From: Bacteroidota bacterium
GTDB lineage: Bacteria > Bacteroidota > Bacteroidia > NS11-12g > UBA9320
NCBI GenBank assembly: GCA_002746305.1
Contig: NVWV01000002.1
Coordinates: forward strand, 231,737 to 295,736
Direction of reading: 5' to 3'
DNA length: 64,000 nt
The position numbers and the translations under genes were made by a program. Positions 30,640-39,486 of the stretch are shown here, piece by piece. Positions within the stretch are counted from its first letter, which is position 1. Each line of letters opens with the position of its first letter. Below the pieces are notes generated by a model, which was given only the letters and a program-made list of their open reading frames with translations, made no database searches and had not been told where the DNA came from.

Positions 30640-31830
30640 TTAGTCGTAAATATAAATTCGTGTACTAAAATTTGCATATTGATGGTTCAAAGCTAATTTT
30701 CCAGATTTCTTATTGTCTTCAAATAGCTTTAATGTCTCACTGGCTGGATGTCTATCTCTATTTCCAAGCCCAAAATTTATGACCCAGTACTTAACATTTT
30801 GAAACCCACTAAATGCTTCTTTACACATAAAATTGTTAGCTCCATGATGAGGTATCTGAATACTCAAGAACTTTGTGTTTTCAATTCCTCTCCATTTATT
30901 AGTTATTTTTTTGTAACACAAAGGGCCTATTTTTAAATCGCCAGTAAGCAAATTGTTTGTTTCAGAATGAACCTGTCTATTTAGTAAAGGGTAGCTATAC
31001 TTTGATTTTATGACAGAAAGAGACGAATTATTGCAAATCTTGAAATGATGAACCACAACACTAGTGTTGTTCATTCCCTGTTTGCCAAATGCTTCTTTAT
31101 ATAAACCTCTTAAAGCATTAAGAGAGCCTTTTTTCTTAATCAATTCTTTAGGTTCGATCTTCTCACCTTCACTCAATTTAAACTTTTTGTGCAACAGAGC
31201 TTTGAAAGCACTAAGTCGTTCACTCTTGACGGATTTTTGAAAGAATTTGAGCTTCCATATAATACCAATAGAAATGAAACCTGAATCATAAAAATGTTCA
31301 ACACCATTCTTTTTAATATTCTTTTCATAAGGTCTCAACCCATTATAGAAATCAAATCCTTGAGATTCTATACCTTCTTCTGAGTCTTCACCGTTTGGAT
31401 GAAGAAATATTACTTCCGTAGTTCCTTTCTCAAGAAAAAAAGCCGTGGGATCAATAATTAAGCTCAAAACACTGTCACTGGCATCCGCTGTCTCTGCTAT
31501 GGAATAAGCAATAAGAACTTCTGATGGAGTTAGATAAGGAAGAATTACTCGATTAGGTGCTCCAACCTCTGCGATTAATTTATCGATATAATTTATATGA
31601 TCAGCATCAAAATGGGAAATAATCAATAGGTTTATTCCGTGCCCATCCAAATCCCCTATGAAATCTTCAATAGCACTACAAATGTAATTTCCATTGCTTA
31701 ATGTCCCACAATCATACACCATAGAAAATACCGATTCTCTGTCTAAATCTCTAAATACACCAGTATAAAATAACCCTTGACCTACATTTCTGTATTCCAA
31801 GTCAACATGGTATTTACATTCTCTAATCAT
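30640..31830 (-). CDS. Metallo-beta-lactamase-fold protein (ComEC/Rec2-C-like)
   Basis: About 396 residues from the ATG at 31830, eight bases after the previous stop; a longer in-frame start at 31860 overlaps that gene and is less likely. Metal motifs: ISHFDADHIN near residue 75 (H-x-D/H-x-D-H type) and IPHHGANNF near 322, typical of the ComEC/Rec2 hydrolase branch of the MBL superfamily; nuclease or phosphodiesterase activity is possible. No signal or membrane segment, so it is cytoplasmic. It sits just before hsdR in the defence operon. Substrate unknown. Confidence 0.75.
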   Translation of the reverse strand: MIRECKYHVDLEYRNVGQGLFYTGVFRDLDRESVFSMVYDCGTLSNGNYICSAIEDFIGDLDGHGINLLIISHFDADHINYIDKLIAEVGAPNRVILPYLTPSEVLIAYSIAETADASDSVLSLIIDPTAFFLEKGTTEVIFLHPNGEDSEEGIESQGFDFYNGLRPYEKNIKKNGVEHFYDSGFISIGIIWKLKFFQKSVKSERLSAFKALLHKKFKLSEGEKIEPKELIKKKGSLNALRGLYKEAFGKQGMNNTSVVVHHFKICNNSSLSVIKSKYSYPLLNRQVHSETNNLLTGDLKIGPLCYKKITNKWRGIENTKFLSIQIPHHGANNFMCKEAFSGFQNVKYWVINFGLGNRDRHPASETLKLFEDNKKSGKLALNHQYANFSTRIYIYD

Positions 31831-31838
31831 AAATTCCC

Positions 31839-32732
31839 TTACCCCACCCAAGTCACACAATTTATCACGCCTCCTTTTTGCGAAAGCTCCGTTGCTTCTA
31901 TCCTTTGCACAGGCTTTCTATACAATGCCTCTAGTCTCCTTGCAGCCTCCTTATCATTGGCCTTATCACCGAAAGTTGGCATAACAATACGATCATCCAA
32001 TTCCAAGAAATTGAGATACACCCCTTGAGCACTGGTCGTTCCATTCTCGAGGCTGGCTGTATAAGGCAACGTTTTTATTTTTAATCCAGAACTGAGCAAC
32101 ACATTCATAAAGCTATGATGCCATTGATCCATTATTTTCTGGCGGTAACTATTTGGGTCTAAAACCGTGTCTATTAATTCTTGAGTAAAGTCATTTATTA
32201 GTACAGTACGCTCATCCACAAATCGTATAAGACCATCTACGTGTCCTGTAAAATCATATGGGTACTGCGGTATTAAAATTAGTGTGTCAACCGCCAGCCA
32301 TTCTATAAGCTCAGCTACCAGCTCCTTCTTCTTCACTAAATTGATTTTATTGTTATCCCTAAAAACTCTATCGGTCACTATCGCCTTTTTACCACGTAGT
32401 TCTACGTTTCCTCCATCTAGTATGATCTCTGAGAATGATACGTTCTTTAAACCTAGCTCCTGATGTATCTCACGAGGTTCTGGAATGGTTTTTCGCCCCT
32501 TAACACTTCCCATCAGATAAGACGGAGCATAAGAAAACTGCACAAGATCACCTCTACCATTCCGTATAGGCATATAGTCTCTACACCATATATTGTTATG
32601 AGAATTGGTTATTAGCTTTAGTCGACTTCCAAAATGGTCGTGCAACTGGTCAAAGACCTTCTTGCCATACAAGTGTCCTTTTGCATCCTTATCTGATTCT
32701 AGTGTTTTTGCTATGTATATCAGCCTTTTCAT
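31839..32732 (-). CDS. Agmatine deiminase / peptidyl-arginine-deiminase family enzyme
   Basis: A 297-residue member of the PAD_porph/agmatine deiminase fold (guanidine-group hydrolases). The catalytic set appears intact: WCRDYMP near residue 49, DGGNVE near 103, GHVDG (catalytic His) near 163, and a C-terminal cysteine in GGVINCVTW near 291. Normal members deiminate agmatine or peptidyl arginine. At roughly 300 residues it is shorter than typical agmatine deiminases (about 350). Its start overlaps the DUF1643 stop by four bases, so it is translationally coupled within the restriction operon. A deiminase in such a context is unusual; the substrate might be a nucleotide-linked guanidino group or a phage protein (speculation). 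Confidence 0.8.
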   Translation of the reverse strand: MKRLIYIAKTLESDKDAKGHLYGKKVFDQLHDHFGSRLKLITNSHNNIWCRDYMPIRNGRGDLVQFSYAPSYLMGSVKGRKTIPEPREIHQELGLKNVSFSEIILDGGNVELRGKKAIVTDRVFRDNNKINLVKKKELVAELIEWLAVDTLILIPQYPYDFTGHVDGLIRFVDERTVLINDFTQELIDTVLDPNSYRQKIMDQWHHSFMNVLLSSGLKIKTLPYTASLENGTTSAQGVYLNFLELDDRIVMPTFGDKANDKEAARRLEALYRKPVQRIEATELSQKGGVINCVTWVG

Positions 32733-33298
32733 CCTTTCAACTCTTTACTGCCCAACAAATGCATTTTTGCTTTTTCTATTCCGCCCAAAAATCTATTTAC
32801 CGCTCTAGGGCCACAGTGATACGGGTGACCTGCAGCCGTTAGTCTAAGTGCGTATATACTAATTCCAGAAGATGTCACTGCATCCATAATTTGTTTTGCA
32901 TTCTGAGCTAGGTAAGGACGAATCACAATATTGTTACCCCAGCTCAGCAGCACCTTGTCTACTGCTCCGTATTTCCCTTTTATTATAGCAATAATCTCTA
33001 TCAGACTTTCGTCGAAAATGGATTGATCTTGCGTGGTGGGTAGATTCTCAGGCTTTGATGTACGAATAGGACTTAGATTTGCCATAAGCCACCCATCACA
33101 ACTATACCGCTCTGCAAGACTAGCTACATTACGAGAGGTAGGGTCTAGTCTTTCTTCATTGGCCTTACTTGGGTTTAGAGCAATAACTAAAAGGTTCTTC
33201 TCCCCTTTTTGACCAAGCACAAAACGCTTCTTTGTATCCTTTTCAGGTATGCAGATTATTTCTTTTTGGTCTCTTTCAGATGTGCTATCCTCTTTCAT
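32729..33298 (-). CDS. DUF1643 protein
   Basis: A 189-residue DUF1643 protein: LLVIALNPSKANEERLDPTSRN near residue 35, then YSCDGWLMANLSPIRTSKPENL, and a C-terminal GHPYHCGPRAVNRFLGG. The family is widespread on phages and mobile elements and has no established activity; its fold has been linked to nucleic-acid glycosylase-like proteins, which would fit the UDG-like gene next to it. Coupled to the deiminase gene by a 4-bp overlap. Confidence 0.8.
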   Translation of the reverse strand: MKEDSTSERDQKEIICIPEKDTKKRFVLGQKGEKNLLVIALNPSKANEERLDPTSRNVASLAERYSCDGWLMANLSPIRTSKPENLPTTQDQSIFDESLIEIIAIIKGKYGAVDKVLLSWGNNIVIRPYLAQNAKQIMDAVTSSGISIYALRLTAAGHPYHCGPRAVNRFLGGIEKAKMHLLGSKELKG

Positions 33299-33308
33299 GC
33301 ATTACATT

Positions 33309-33989
33309 CTATTTAGTATGTTCCAGTATCGGATTGAGCAACTCTTTATATTTCATAATTCTATAATCTTTGGTGTCAGTCACTTCATTATTTTCACGTA
33401 GCTCTTTGTAGTCTCCTTGTCGTCCAATTGCTCTACTACCTTGTGGTGATGGTGATGGTAAGGTTATAATATCTATACCATTGATTTTGGAAAACTGAGT
33501 TTGTATATTGTCTGTTACCCACTTGCTTGTGCTAAATATCAGACGTGGCTTACAACTCTGAATAGTATCATAAAGATCTCTCCATTCGTGTACAACTAGA
33601 TCGCTATCAGAAGATGACATCCCCTTGTCTGTAGACTTTCTAGATACCTTTTCACACACATCTGTAATAGCTATAGAATGTTTATTTAAAAATAATTTTA
33701 TTGAATTTTTTGAATCTATTGACTCTTGGAAAACGCTTGAAATAGTATCCCAGAGCAGGTTCTCACTACTCCCATAATAAAAGCTAATATCTTTACTACT
33801 GGGTTCGTTCCTTTTACTAATGGAATACGCATCATACATTTCCTTAGCACCAAGTTTGGCTATATTATTTTCTATTTTATCGGTAAGCTTTATAGGAGGA
33901 AAACTGCCAACAATAAGGAACTGACACTCTTCTGGTAAGAATGGCTCAAAAGGATGTTTTTCGGTTGGTAATATCATATCATTCTTCAT
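33309..33989 (-). CDS. Uracil-DNA-glycosylase-superfamily-like protein
   Basis: A 226-residue protein with three landmarks of the UDG/Mug superfamily: FLIVGSFPPIKL near residue 25 (active-site strand), FYYGSSENLLWDTI near 70, and TLPSPSPQGS near 180, in the place of the HPSP-type motif. The canonical catalytic residues cannot be assigned with confidence. It could recognise modified bases in phage DNA (inference). Eleven bases from DUF1643 and three bases from the membrane-protein gene, in the same operon. Confidence 0.65.
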   Translation of the reverse strand: MKNDMILPTEKHPFEPFLPEECQFLIVGSFPPIKLTDKIENNIAKLGAKEMYDAYSISKRNEPSSKDISFYYGSSENLLWDTISSVFQESIDSKNSIKLFLNKHSIAITDVCEKVSRKSTDKGMSSSDSDLVVHEWRDLYDTIQSCKPRLIFSTSKWVTDNIQTQFSKINGIDIITLPSPSPQGSRAIGRQGDYKELRENNEVTDTKDYRIMKYKELLNPILEHTK

Positions 33990-33991
33990 TG

Positions 33992-34498
33992 CTATTGCTT
34001 TGGTTCATTTATCTGATTAATGACTTTTTCTAGAATTTCTATCTTCTGAAAAAACTGTTCGGAATCAATTCTCTGATGGTCCATTTGGTGCTGCTTGTAT
34101 TGAAACCATATAGCAGCTACTGCTACACTAATAACTATCATAGCGTTTCCAATATTTGCTACCGTTTTAGTGAGTTGCCAGATAGCTTTTTTTCGTTCCG
34201 TTCTTCTTTGAGATTCAAATCCGCCATCAATATTTATAAAGCAAAATCCTTTTGAAGTGCCGCTAATAAGATACTTTACACCATCTCCGCTATTTGCTAC
34301 TTCTCTGATAGACACGAGATCCATATCTGCAAGGATCTCTGAATAGTAATTAAGCTTATGTACAGACTCATTTATATCAGCAGCGAAACGTGTGATGTCT
34401 ATTCCCTTGCTTCTATCGTGACTTGCAGTTATTATGTAGTCCAGACCCTCTGCTTTATTTCTATCGGTTTTCATATATCTCAATACTCTTAATCTCAT
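33992..34498 (-). CDS. Small membrane-anchored protein, unknown
   Basis: Up to 168 residues; an internal ATG at 34474 (MKTDRNKAEG) would give 160. The N-terminal half (ADINESVHKLNYYSEILADMDLVSI) has winged-helix-like character, followed by a single membrane helix (NAMIVISVAVAAIWFQY, about 130-147) and a C-terminal coiled coil. No family recognised. Lies 16 bp after hsdS. Confidence 0.6.
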   Translation of the reverse strand: MRLRVLRYMKTDRNKAEGLDYIITASHDRSKGIDITRFAADINESVHKLNYYSEILADMDLVSIREVANSGDGVKYLISGTSKGFCFINIDGGFESQRRTERKKAIWQLTKTVANIGNAMIVISVAVAAIWFQYKQHQMDHQRIDSEQFFQKIEILEKVINQINEPKQ

Positions 34499-34514
34499 AT
34501 CTCCATACTTCCTA

Positions 34515-35738
34515 CTACATCAACTCCCCCTTAAAAGCCCGCTGCAACAAACTTTGAAACAGCTCCTCCGCCTTTACCAAGGTATCTTCTGCTTGCTTTT
34601 TTTGTACTTCTATGGCTTGCACCCGCTCCGCAAATTGGTTTTGGAGGATTATGGGTGGCAGAAGAGTTTTGAAATTTTGTAAGGTTTCTTTTGTTATCGC
34701 CTCCATTATAGCTCCACCAGACGAACCTATACCAAGTAGATGTAACTTGGTATTTCCTGAAACAAGAAGATAGTTTAGATAGTGCCTATTAAGCAACTCC
34801 ACTTTTGGTCTTAGTATAGAAACGTGTTGATTAACCCTTGCAGGCAATACATCGTTTGGAACTATTGTGCATCGACAAATTGATGCTCCCGTTATATTGA
34901 ATAAAACATCACCTTCTTGTACTTCTACGTTACTTAATTTTTTTGCTTGTACATCATCTATGAAGGCTAATTTTTTGTATTTGAATCTATTATCATAAAT
35001 ATTCAAACTTCGAATTAGAGAGATACCTTCTTCCTTATAAGATTCTTTACCGCCTCTAGGAGTTGCACCACTTCCTATCTTAGACGTTAGGTCTACTAGC
35101 TCTTTCACCTCCCACCCCTTCTCATTCTTCACTGGATCTCCAAACATCTCCAAAAAGAGCGACTGTGAGAGTGCGGTGTATTGGTCTATGAGGGCAGCGG
35201 TCTTGGTGCGGTGCTCATCTGCTGCATCTAGTATGGCGGCTATCTTTTTTTGGGTAGCGAGGGGCGGGAGTGGGACAATACAACTATTGAGTAATTTTAG
35301 ATTTACTCCTGTTTGACCAGATGTTCTCTTTGAATTTTCGATCACAAAATTTTGTAATGGAAGACTACATAGTAAGTAAAACAAATAGTCTCTATCCAAG
35401 TTAAATAGGGGTTCAGTTTTCATTAGAGCTACATTATAAGCCCCTGCTATACCTCTCAATATTTGAAACACTGGAGGACCATATCTTCCAATCATAATAT
35501 CTTCAGCCGTGCAGAATTTCTTAGTCGATTTCTCTGGCACGTAGGTTCTATACCTATCAGATTTATAGTCTCTAATCTGAACAAGTCGAACATATCCATC
35601 TTCTGGCTCTGATTTAAATGAGGTTTTAGGAGGTTGGCTACCACCGTTTATTTTAACCGCTTGATTTAATAGGCAGGCCTTCCAACCTGTGGGAAGCTTT
35701 TCTAGTTTAAAAATGTTCTTGCCTTCTTTAGGAATCAT
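34515..35738 (-). CDS. hsdS: Type I restriction enzyme specificity subunit
   Basis: A 407-residue HsdS with two target-recognition domains. The conserved central helix is seen around residues 155-195 (PPLATQKKIAAILDAADEHRTKTAALIDQY) and the distal one at the C-terminus (NQFAERVQAIEVQKKQ...LLQRAFKGELM). The two half-sites it reads cannot be predicted from sequence. It directs HsdM methylation and HsdR cleavage. It lies 43 bp after the PD-(D/E)XK-like gene and 16 bp before the membrane-protein gene. Confidence 0.95.
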   Translation of the reverse strand: MIPKEGKNIFKLEKLPTGWKACLLNQAVKINGGSQPPKTSFKSEPEDGYVRLVQIRDYKSDRYRTYVPEKSTKKFCTAEDIMIGRYGPPVFQILRGIAGAYNVALMKTEPLFNLDRDYLFYLLCSLPLQNFVIENSKRTSGQTGVNLKLLNSCIVPLPPLATQKKIAAILDAADEHRTKTAALIDQYTALSQSLFLEMFGDPVKNEKGWEVKELVDLTSKIGSGATPRGGKESYKEEGISLIRSLNIYDNRFKYKKLAFIDDVQAKKLSNVEVQEGDVLFNITGASICRCTIVPNDVLPARVNQHVSILRPKVELLNRHYLNYLLVSGNTKLHLLGIGSSGGAIMEAITKETLQNFKTLLPPIILQNQFAERVQAIEVQKKQAEDTLVKAEELFQSLLQRAFKGELM

Positions 35739-35781
35739 AATCTCTGATATTTCACTTTCTTACAATCTTTCATTTCCATTC

Positions 35782-36420
35782 TTATCTTTTTAGTTCGCTT
35801 ATTGATTCTAGGCTTTTATCTAGTATAGCAAATGCCTCTTCTGATATTTCCACATCCTTACCCTTTCGCGGGAAGAGGATGGTGAGCTCTACGTTGCTAA
35901 GCTCGTTTTCTAGTGCTTCGTTTGCTTTCATTTGCTCTTCGCTTATATTCCACCCATAGAGCACTACTATGTGGTATACCAGTGTCTTTGGTATGGTGAT
36001 TCCCCATCTTTCTTTCTTTTCTCCCACGGTTACACTTGCCCAAGTATCTGCTGTTTTTAGTCCGTTTATCAGGTCTTGTTTCTCCTGCATGAAGTGGCCT
36101 AGGTCTCTACTAAAGCCAAGGTTCATTTTGAGGTCGTAGTAGTGCGTGAGCTTACCATTATCAAGTATAGCTAAGTCAGGTTTACAGGTTTTGGCTCTCG
36201 CTCCATCAGTCTCTCGATAGCTTATGGAGTGGTCTACTAAGTAGGTGCAGTCCCTGTTTTTCCGAATCTGTGCGGCATATAGTGCAAATAGGTCTTCTGC
36301 ATATCCGCTTATGACGTGAGCTGTACCTCTTTTTATACGGAAACCGTCATCACCAGCTGATAACTTTTTAGCTTCACCGTATTTGTGGTCTAGTTTCTGT
36401 TTAAATTCTTGTGGAGTCAT
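35782..36420 (-). CDS. PD-(D/E)XK-nuclease-like protein between hsdM and hsdS
   Basis: A 212-residue protein. A possible nuclease core is visible: a glutamate near residue 40 (GYAEDLFALYAA), KPDLAIL near 80 and YYDLKM near 94, matching E...PD...(D/E)-x-K spacing. Not a standard type I component. It begins three bases after the hsdM stop, so it is tightly coupled. It might act as an extra effector or as an accessory to the methylase; I do not recognise a named family. Confidence 0.6.
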   Translation of the reverse strand: MTPQEFKQKLDHKYGEAKKLSAGDDGFRIKRGTAHVISGYAEDLFALYAAQIRKNRDCTYLVDHSISYRETDGARAKTCKPDLAILDNGKLTHYYDLKMNLGFSRDLGHFMQEKQDLINGLKTADTWASVTVGEKKERWGITIPKTLVYHIVVLYGWNISEEQMKANEALENELSNVELTILFPRKGKDVEISEEAFAILDKSLESISELKR

Positions 36421-36423
36421 TGA

Positions 36424-37890
36424 TTACTTCAGTAGTTTTTCTAATAGACTTAAAGCATCATTTCGTTCTTGGTCCAGTTTTTTGATATTGGACAGAATCA
36501 CCTCTGGTGCATCATATACCACCTCTTCGTAAACTATCTCCTTGTATCTATTGATACTGAGGTCGTATTCGTGTTCTACGATCTCTGCTTTGGGCACTAG
36601 GAAGCTAGTATCAGTACGCTTTCGTTTGGCTTCTGTATCTCTGGCTTTCCAACGAGTGAGTATATCGGGTATGTCGTTTTCTTTTACCTCGTTTCTCTTA
36701 TCGTCTAAGCTATAGCCGTCTGCCTGCATATCATAGAACCATACATCGTCTGTACCGCCACCATCTGTTTTGGTAAATATGAGTATAGCTGTGCTTACCC
36801 CTGCGTATGGTTTGAATACACCACTTGGCATAGAGATAATGGCATCTAGTTTTTGGTTATCTACCAGCTCAGTGCGGATTTGCTTGTGAGCCTTACTACT
36901 ACCGAAGAGTACGCCGTCTGGCACTATCACTGCTGCACGTCCACCTTTTTTCATCATTCGAAGCATCAGAGCTAGAAATAGCAGCTCTGTTTTCTTGGTC
37001 TTGACCATAGTAAGCAGCGTACTATCTACTCCATCGTAGTCTAGCGAGCCTTTGAACGGCGGATTGGCTAGTATGAGGCTATATTCCTCTTTTATATTGG
37101 CATTGCCCTCTCCCAGTGCATCTTTGGCTATAAGCGTAGGATGCTCCATACCATGTAGCTGCATATTCATAGCACCTATTCGAAGCATCGTGGCATCAAA
37201 CTCTATTCCACTGAACATCCCTTTGTCATAATGCTTTCGGAAGGTTTTATCATTGAAAAGTCCTTTGTTTTCAGGCTTATGAAAATAGTCACTTGCCGCT
37301 ACCAAGAAACCTGCTGTACCGCAAGAAGGATCACAAATAGTGTCATCTGCTTTGGGCTCCATCATCTCTACCATTAGTTTTATAATATGGCGAGGTGTTC
37401 GGAACTGGCCGTTCTTACCTGCACTGGCTATTTTAGAAAGTAGATACTCGTACAGGTCTCCTTTGGTATCTCTATCTACCATGTCGATACCATCTATCAT
37501 CTGCACTACCTGATCTAGAAGTTTGGGTGTAGGTATCATAAATGTAGCTCCCTTCATATGTTCGCCAAATACAGAACCACTAGCACCAACACTCTTCATA
37601 AACTCAAATACACCCTCTTGTTTGGTGAAGAGTTGGTACATTACGTCTGGATCTTTGTTTTTGAAATGTGACCATCGTAAGGACTCCTGTCCTTTTTCAT
37701 AAATAGCGTCCCTTATTTCGAGGCCAGCAACATTGGCTTGACGCTCTTTTAGCAGCTGTACCTCATCTAGTCTACGTATAAATAGTAGATAAGTGATTTG
37801 TTCTATCACAGTAAGTGGGTTGGCTACTCCTCCTGTCCAGAAGGCTTCCCAGACTTTATCTACTTGTGATTTTATTGTTCCAGTTATCAT
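36424..37890 (-). CDS. hsdM: Type I restriction enzyme methylation subunit
   Basis: A 488-residue N6-adenine methyltransferase of standard length. HsdM N-terminal helices come first (about 5-130), then AdoMet motif I DPSCGTAGFLVAA near residue 189 and catalytic motif IV ANPPF near 274. With HsdS it methylates adenine in the recognition site. It is first in the operon hsdM - PD-(D/E)XK gene - hsdS - accessory genes - hsdR. Its promoter at 37911-37946 carries the shared palindrome and a perfect -7 box about 20 nt before the ATG. Confidence 0.96.
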   Translation of the reverse strand: MITGTIKSQVDKVWEAFWTGGVANPLTVIEQITYLLFIRRLDEVQLLKERQANVAGLEIRDAIYEKGQESLRWSHFKNKDPDVMYQLFTKQEGVFEFMKSVGASGSVFGEHMKGATFMIPTPKLLDQVVQMIDGIDMVDRDTKGDLYEYLLSKIASAGKNGQFRTPRHIIKLMVEMMEPKADDTICDPSCGTAGFLVAASDYFHKPENKGLFNDKTFRKHYDKGMFSGIEFDATMLRIGAMNMQLHGMEHPTLIAKDALGEGNANIKEEYSLILANPPFKGSLDYDGVDSTLLTMVKTKKTELLFLALMLRMMKKGGRAAVIVPDGVLFGSSKAHKQIRTELVDNQKLDAIISMPSGVFKPYAGVSTAILIFTKTDGGGTDDVWFYDMQADGYSLDDKRNEVKENDIPDILTRWKARDTEAKRKRTDTSFLVPKAEIVEHEYDLSINRYKEIVYEEVVYDAPEVILSNIKKLDQERNDALSLLEKLLK

Positions 37891-37910
37891 ATCGTGTTTT
37901 GGGTATGGTT

Positions 37911-37946
37911 CAAATTTATGTTTTTAGGGTGCAGTGAAGGTGCAGA
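37911..37946 (-). promoter_or_regulatory. Operator/promoter B for hsdM
   Basis: The palindrome-like GGTGC-N9-GCAGA (37928-37946) is followed after nine bases by TAAATTTG (37911-37918), an exact TAnnTTTG, on the minus strand. Confidence 0.75.
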
Positions 37947-37985
37947 GGGCTAAATATAATCCTCAATGTAATACTCTTTATCTCC

Positions 37986-38750
37986 TCAATTATACTTATT
38001 CTTAAAGTCCCTTATTTCTCTTTGGTTACTTGCACTGCTGAAGTTTTGAATGTGTCGCATGTCCACAGTACTGTGACAAAGAATACATAGACATTTGATA
38101 TTCCCTTCTACGTTGTATGTTTTATCTCCATTTACATGATGCATATGCCAATATCTGTTATCCATTCGATTTTTAGACTTTACTCTACAGTTCTCACATG
38201 TATAGTCCTTAGCTTTTCTGTAGGCTCTACTTAGCTTTTCTTGGCCTTTCTTATACCCGCTTATGTCAACTTCTATTGCCTCTTCTACGTCATCCTTGTC
38301 TAGCAGGTCATGAAAGGTTGTTGTGTCTTGTATTTCTTGTCTAAGAATGTTAGTACAATAACTACAACAGACTAAGTTCAAGTCATTATACACCTCTGGA
38401 GTTGACATGTCTTTTACATTTACCAAACTTGAATTAGCAAATTCATATCTATTCTCAAAAGTACGAGCTGCCTTAAACTCATCTATCTTTTCACACTCTA
38501 CTAAGTGGGCAGAAGGGAACGAATTGTACCTACTAATCCAAGCTTTCTTTAAATGTACGAAGCCTTTGTACGTCTTACCATTATATTCTAGGTAGATTCC
38601 GTCACGTCTGAATGAGATATTACCTTCATTAAAGGCGATGGTAAAATCTACCCCTTTAATTAGTTTATAACCTCCTTCACCATCAATAATCTGATACCCC
38701 TGTCCTATAAGGAGTTCTTTTGTTCTATCAAATTTATTTAGCTCTGGCAT
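37986..38750 (-). CDS. HNH endonuclease (ZorE-like by position)
   Basis: A 254-residue protein. Zinc-binding cysteine pairs are seen (CSYC near residue 129, CENC near 185, CILC near 221), surrounding the HNH motif HMHHVNGDKTYNVEGN near 200. The N-terminal 120 residues are unassigned. Its start codon overlaps the zorB stop by one base, so it is coupled to the Zorya-like motor genes, as the HNH nuclease ZorE is in type II Zorya. Predicted to cut DNA after motor activation. Sequence similarity to ZorE itself could not be tested. Confidence 0.8.
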   Translation of the reverse strand: MPELNKFDRTKELLIGQGYQIIDGEGGYKLIKGVDFTIAFNEGNISFRRDGIYLEYNGKTYKGFVHLKKAWISRYNSFPSAHLVECEKIDEFKAARTFENRYEFANSSLVNVKDMSTPEVYNDLNLVCCSYCTNILRQEIQDTTTFHDLLDKDDVEEAIEVDISGYKKGQEKLSRAYRKAKDYTCENCRVKSKNRMDNRYWHMHHVNGDKTYNVEGNIKCLCILCHSTVDMRHIQNFSSASNQREIRDFKNKYN

Positions 38751-39484
38751 TATTTTTTGTTGTTAATTTCCTCCAATACCTTCTCTACTACCTTGTCACT
38801 AGTAGTCACTATCCTGAACTCTACTCTTCGTGAGAAGGTCTTATTGACGGGGTTTTTAGTATCATACGTAAATCCTTTATCCGCGTCCAGAGTTTTACCA
38901 TATGACATCCCATTTGCAGTCAAATTAAACTGTAACCATGAACGATCTTTTGCTAGTAGTGAGCTATAAAAAGGCGAACTAATAAATTGATTCATCACTG
39001 ATGCAGATCTCATTTGAGAGAGTTTAAGGTTACCTATATACGGTATTTCCCAAGAGTTAGTAGGCGTCATGTCTGTGTGCCCTTCTATTCTTATTTCTGC
39101 AATTTTGTCCCTAAAAGTGTCTTTGAGCAGGATATTGAAATATCGAGGTAAAAAGTCATCCAATAGATTTGAAAACTTATAAGGTATTGTTGATTGCCCT
39201 GCTTTGAACAGGACGTCTGGGTTTATAAACTTTATTGACAAGTCTTTATCTAATACTACTTTCCATTCTTGAAAGTCATTCTTGAACTCGTCATTTAACT
39301 CGTTATATAAATCCTCCTTAGTTTGCTTGAACTCCTTGAATATTTCATCTCGTTCGTCTTGTTTTTTCTGGGCTTCCAGCATATAGGAAATGGCAATAAA
39401 CATAAATATAACCATCAATCCAGTCATAACATCCGAAAATGAAATCCAATGATTACTATCTCCTTTTTTTGAAATTATAGACAT
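38750..39484 (-). CDS. zorB: ZorB-like MotB/OmpA-family motor protein
   Basis: A 244-residue protein. A short N-terminus leads into one membrane helix (about residues 15-37) containing the ion-translocation aspartate (D18 in SFSDVMTGLM), then a linker and a periplasmic OmpA-like peptidoglycan-binding domain (IRIEGHTDMTPTN near 132). This is the MotB/ExbD-like architecture of ZorB, anchoring the ZorA channel to the cell wall. Two bases separate it from the second zorA fragment. The following HNH gene overlaps its stop. Confidence 0.85.
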   Translation of the reverse strand: MSIISKKGDSNHWISFSDVMTGLMVIFMFIAISYMLEAQKKQDERDEIFKEFKQTKEDLYNELNDEFKNDFQEWKVVLDKDLSIKFINPDVLFKAGQSTIPYKFSNLLDDFLPRYFNILLKDTFRDKIAEIRIEGHTDMTPTNSWEIPYIGNLKLSQMRSASVMNQFISSPFYSSLLAKDRSWLQFNLTANGMSYGKTLDADKGFTYDTKNPVNKTFSRRVEFRIVTTSDKVVEKVLEEINNKK

Positions 39485-39486
39485 CG

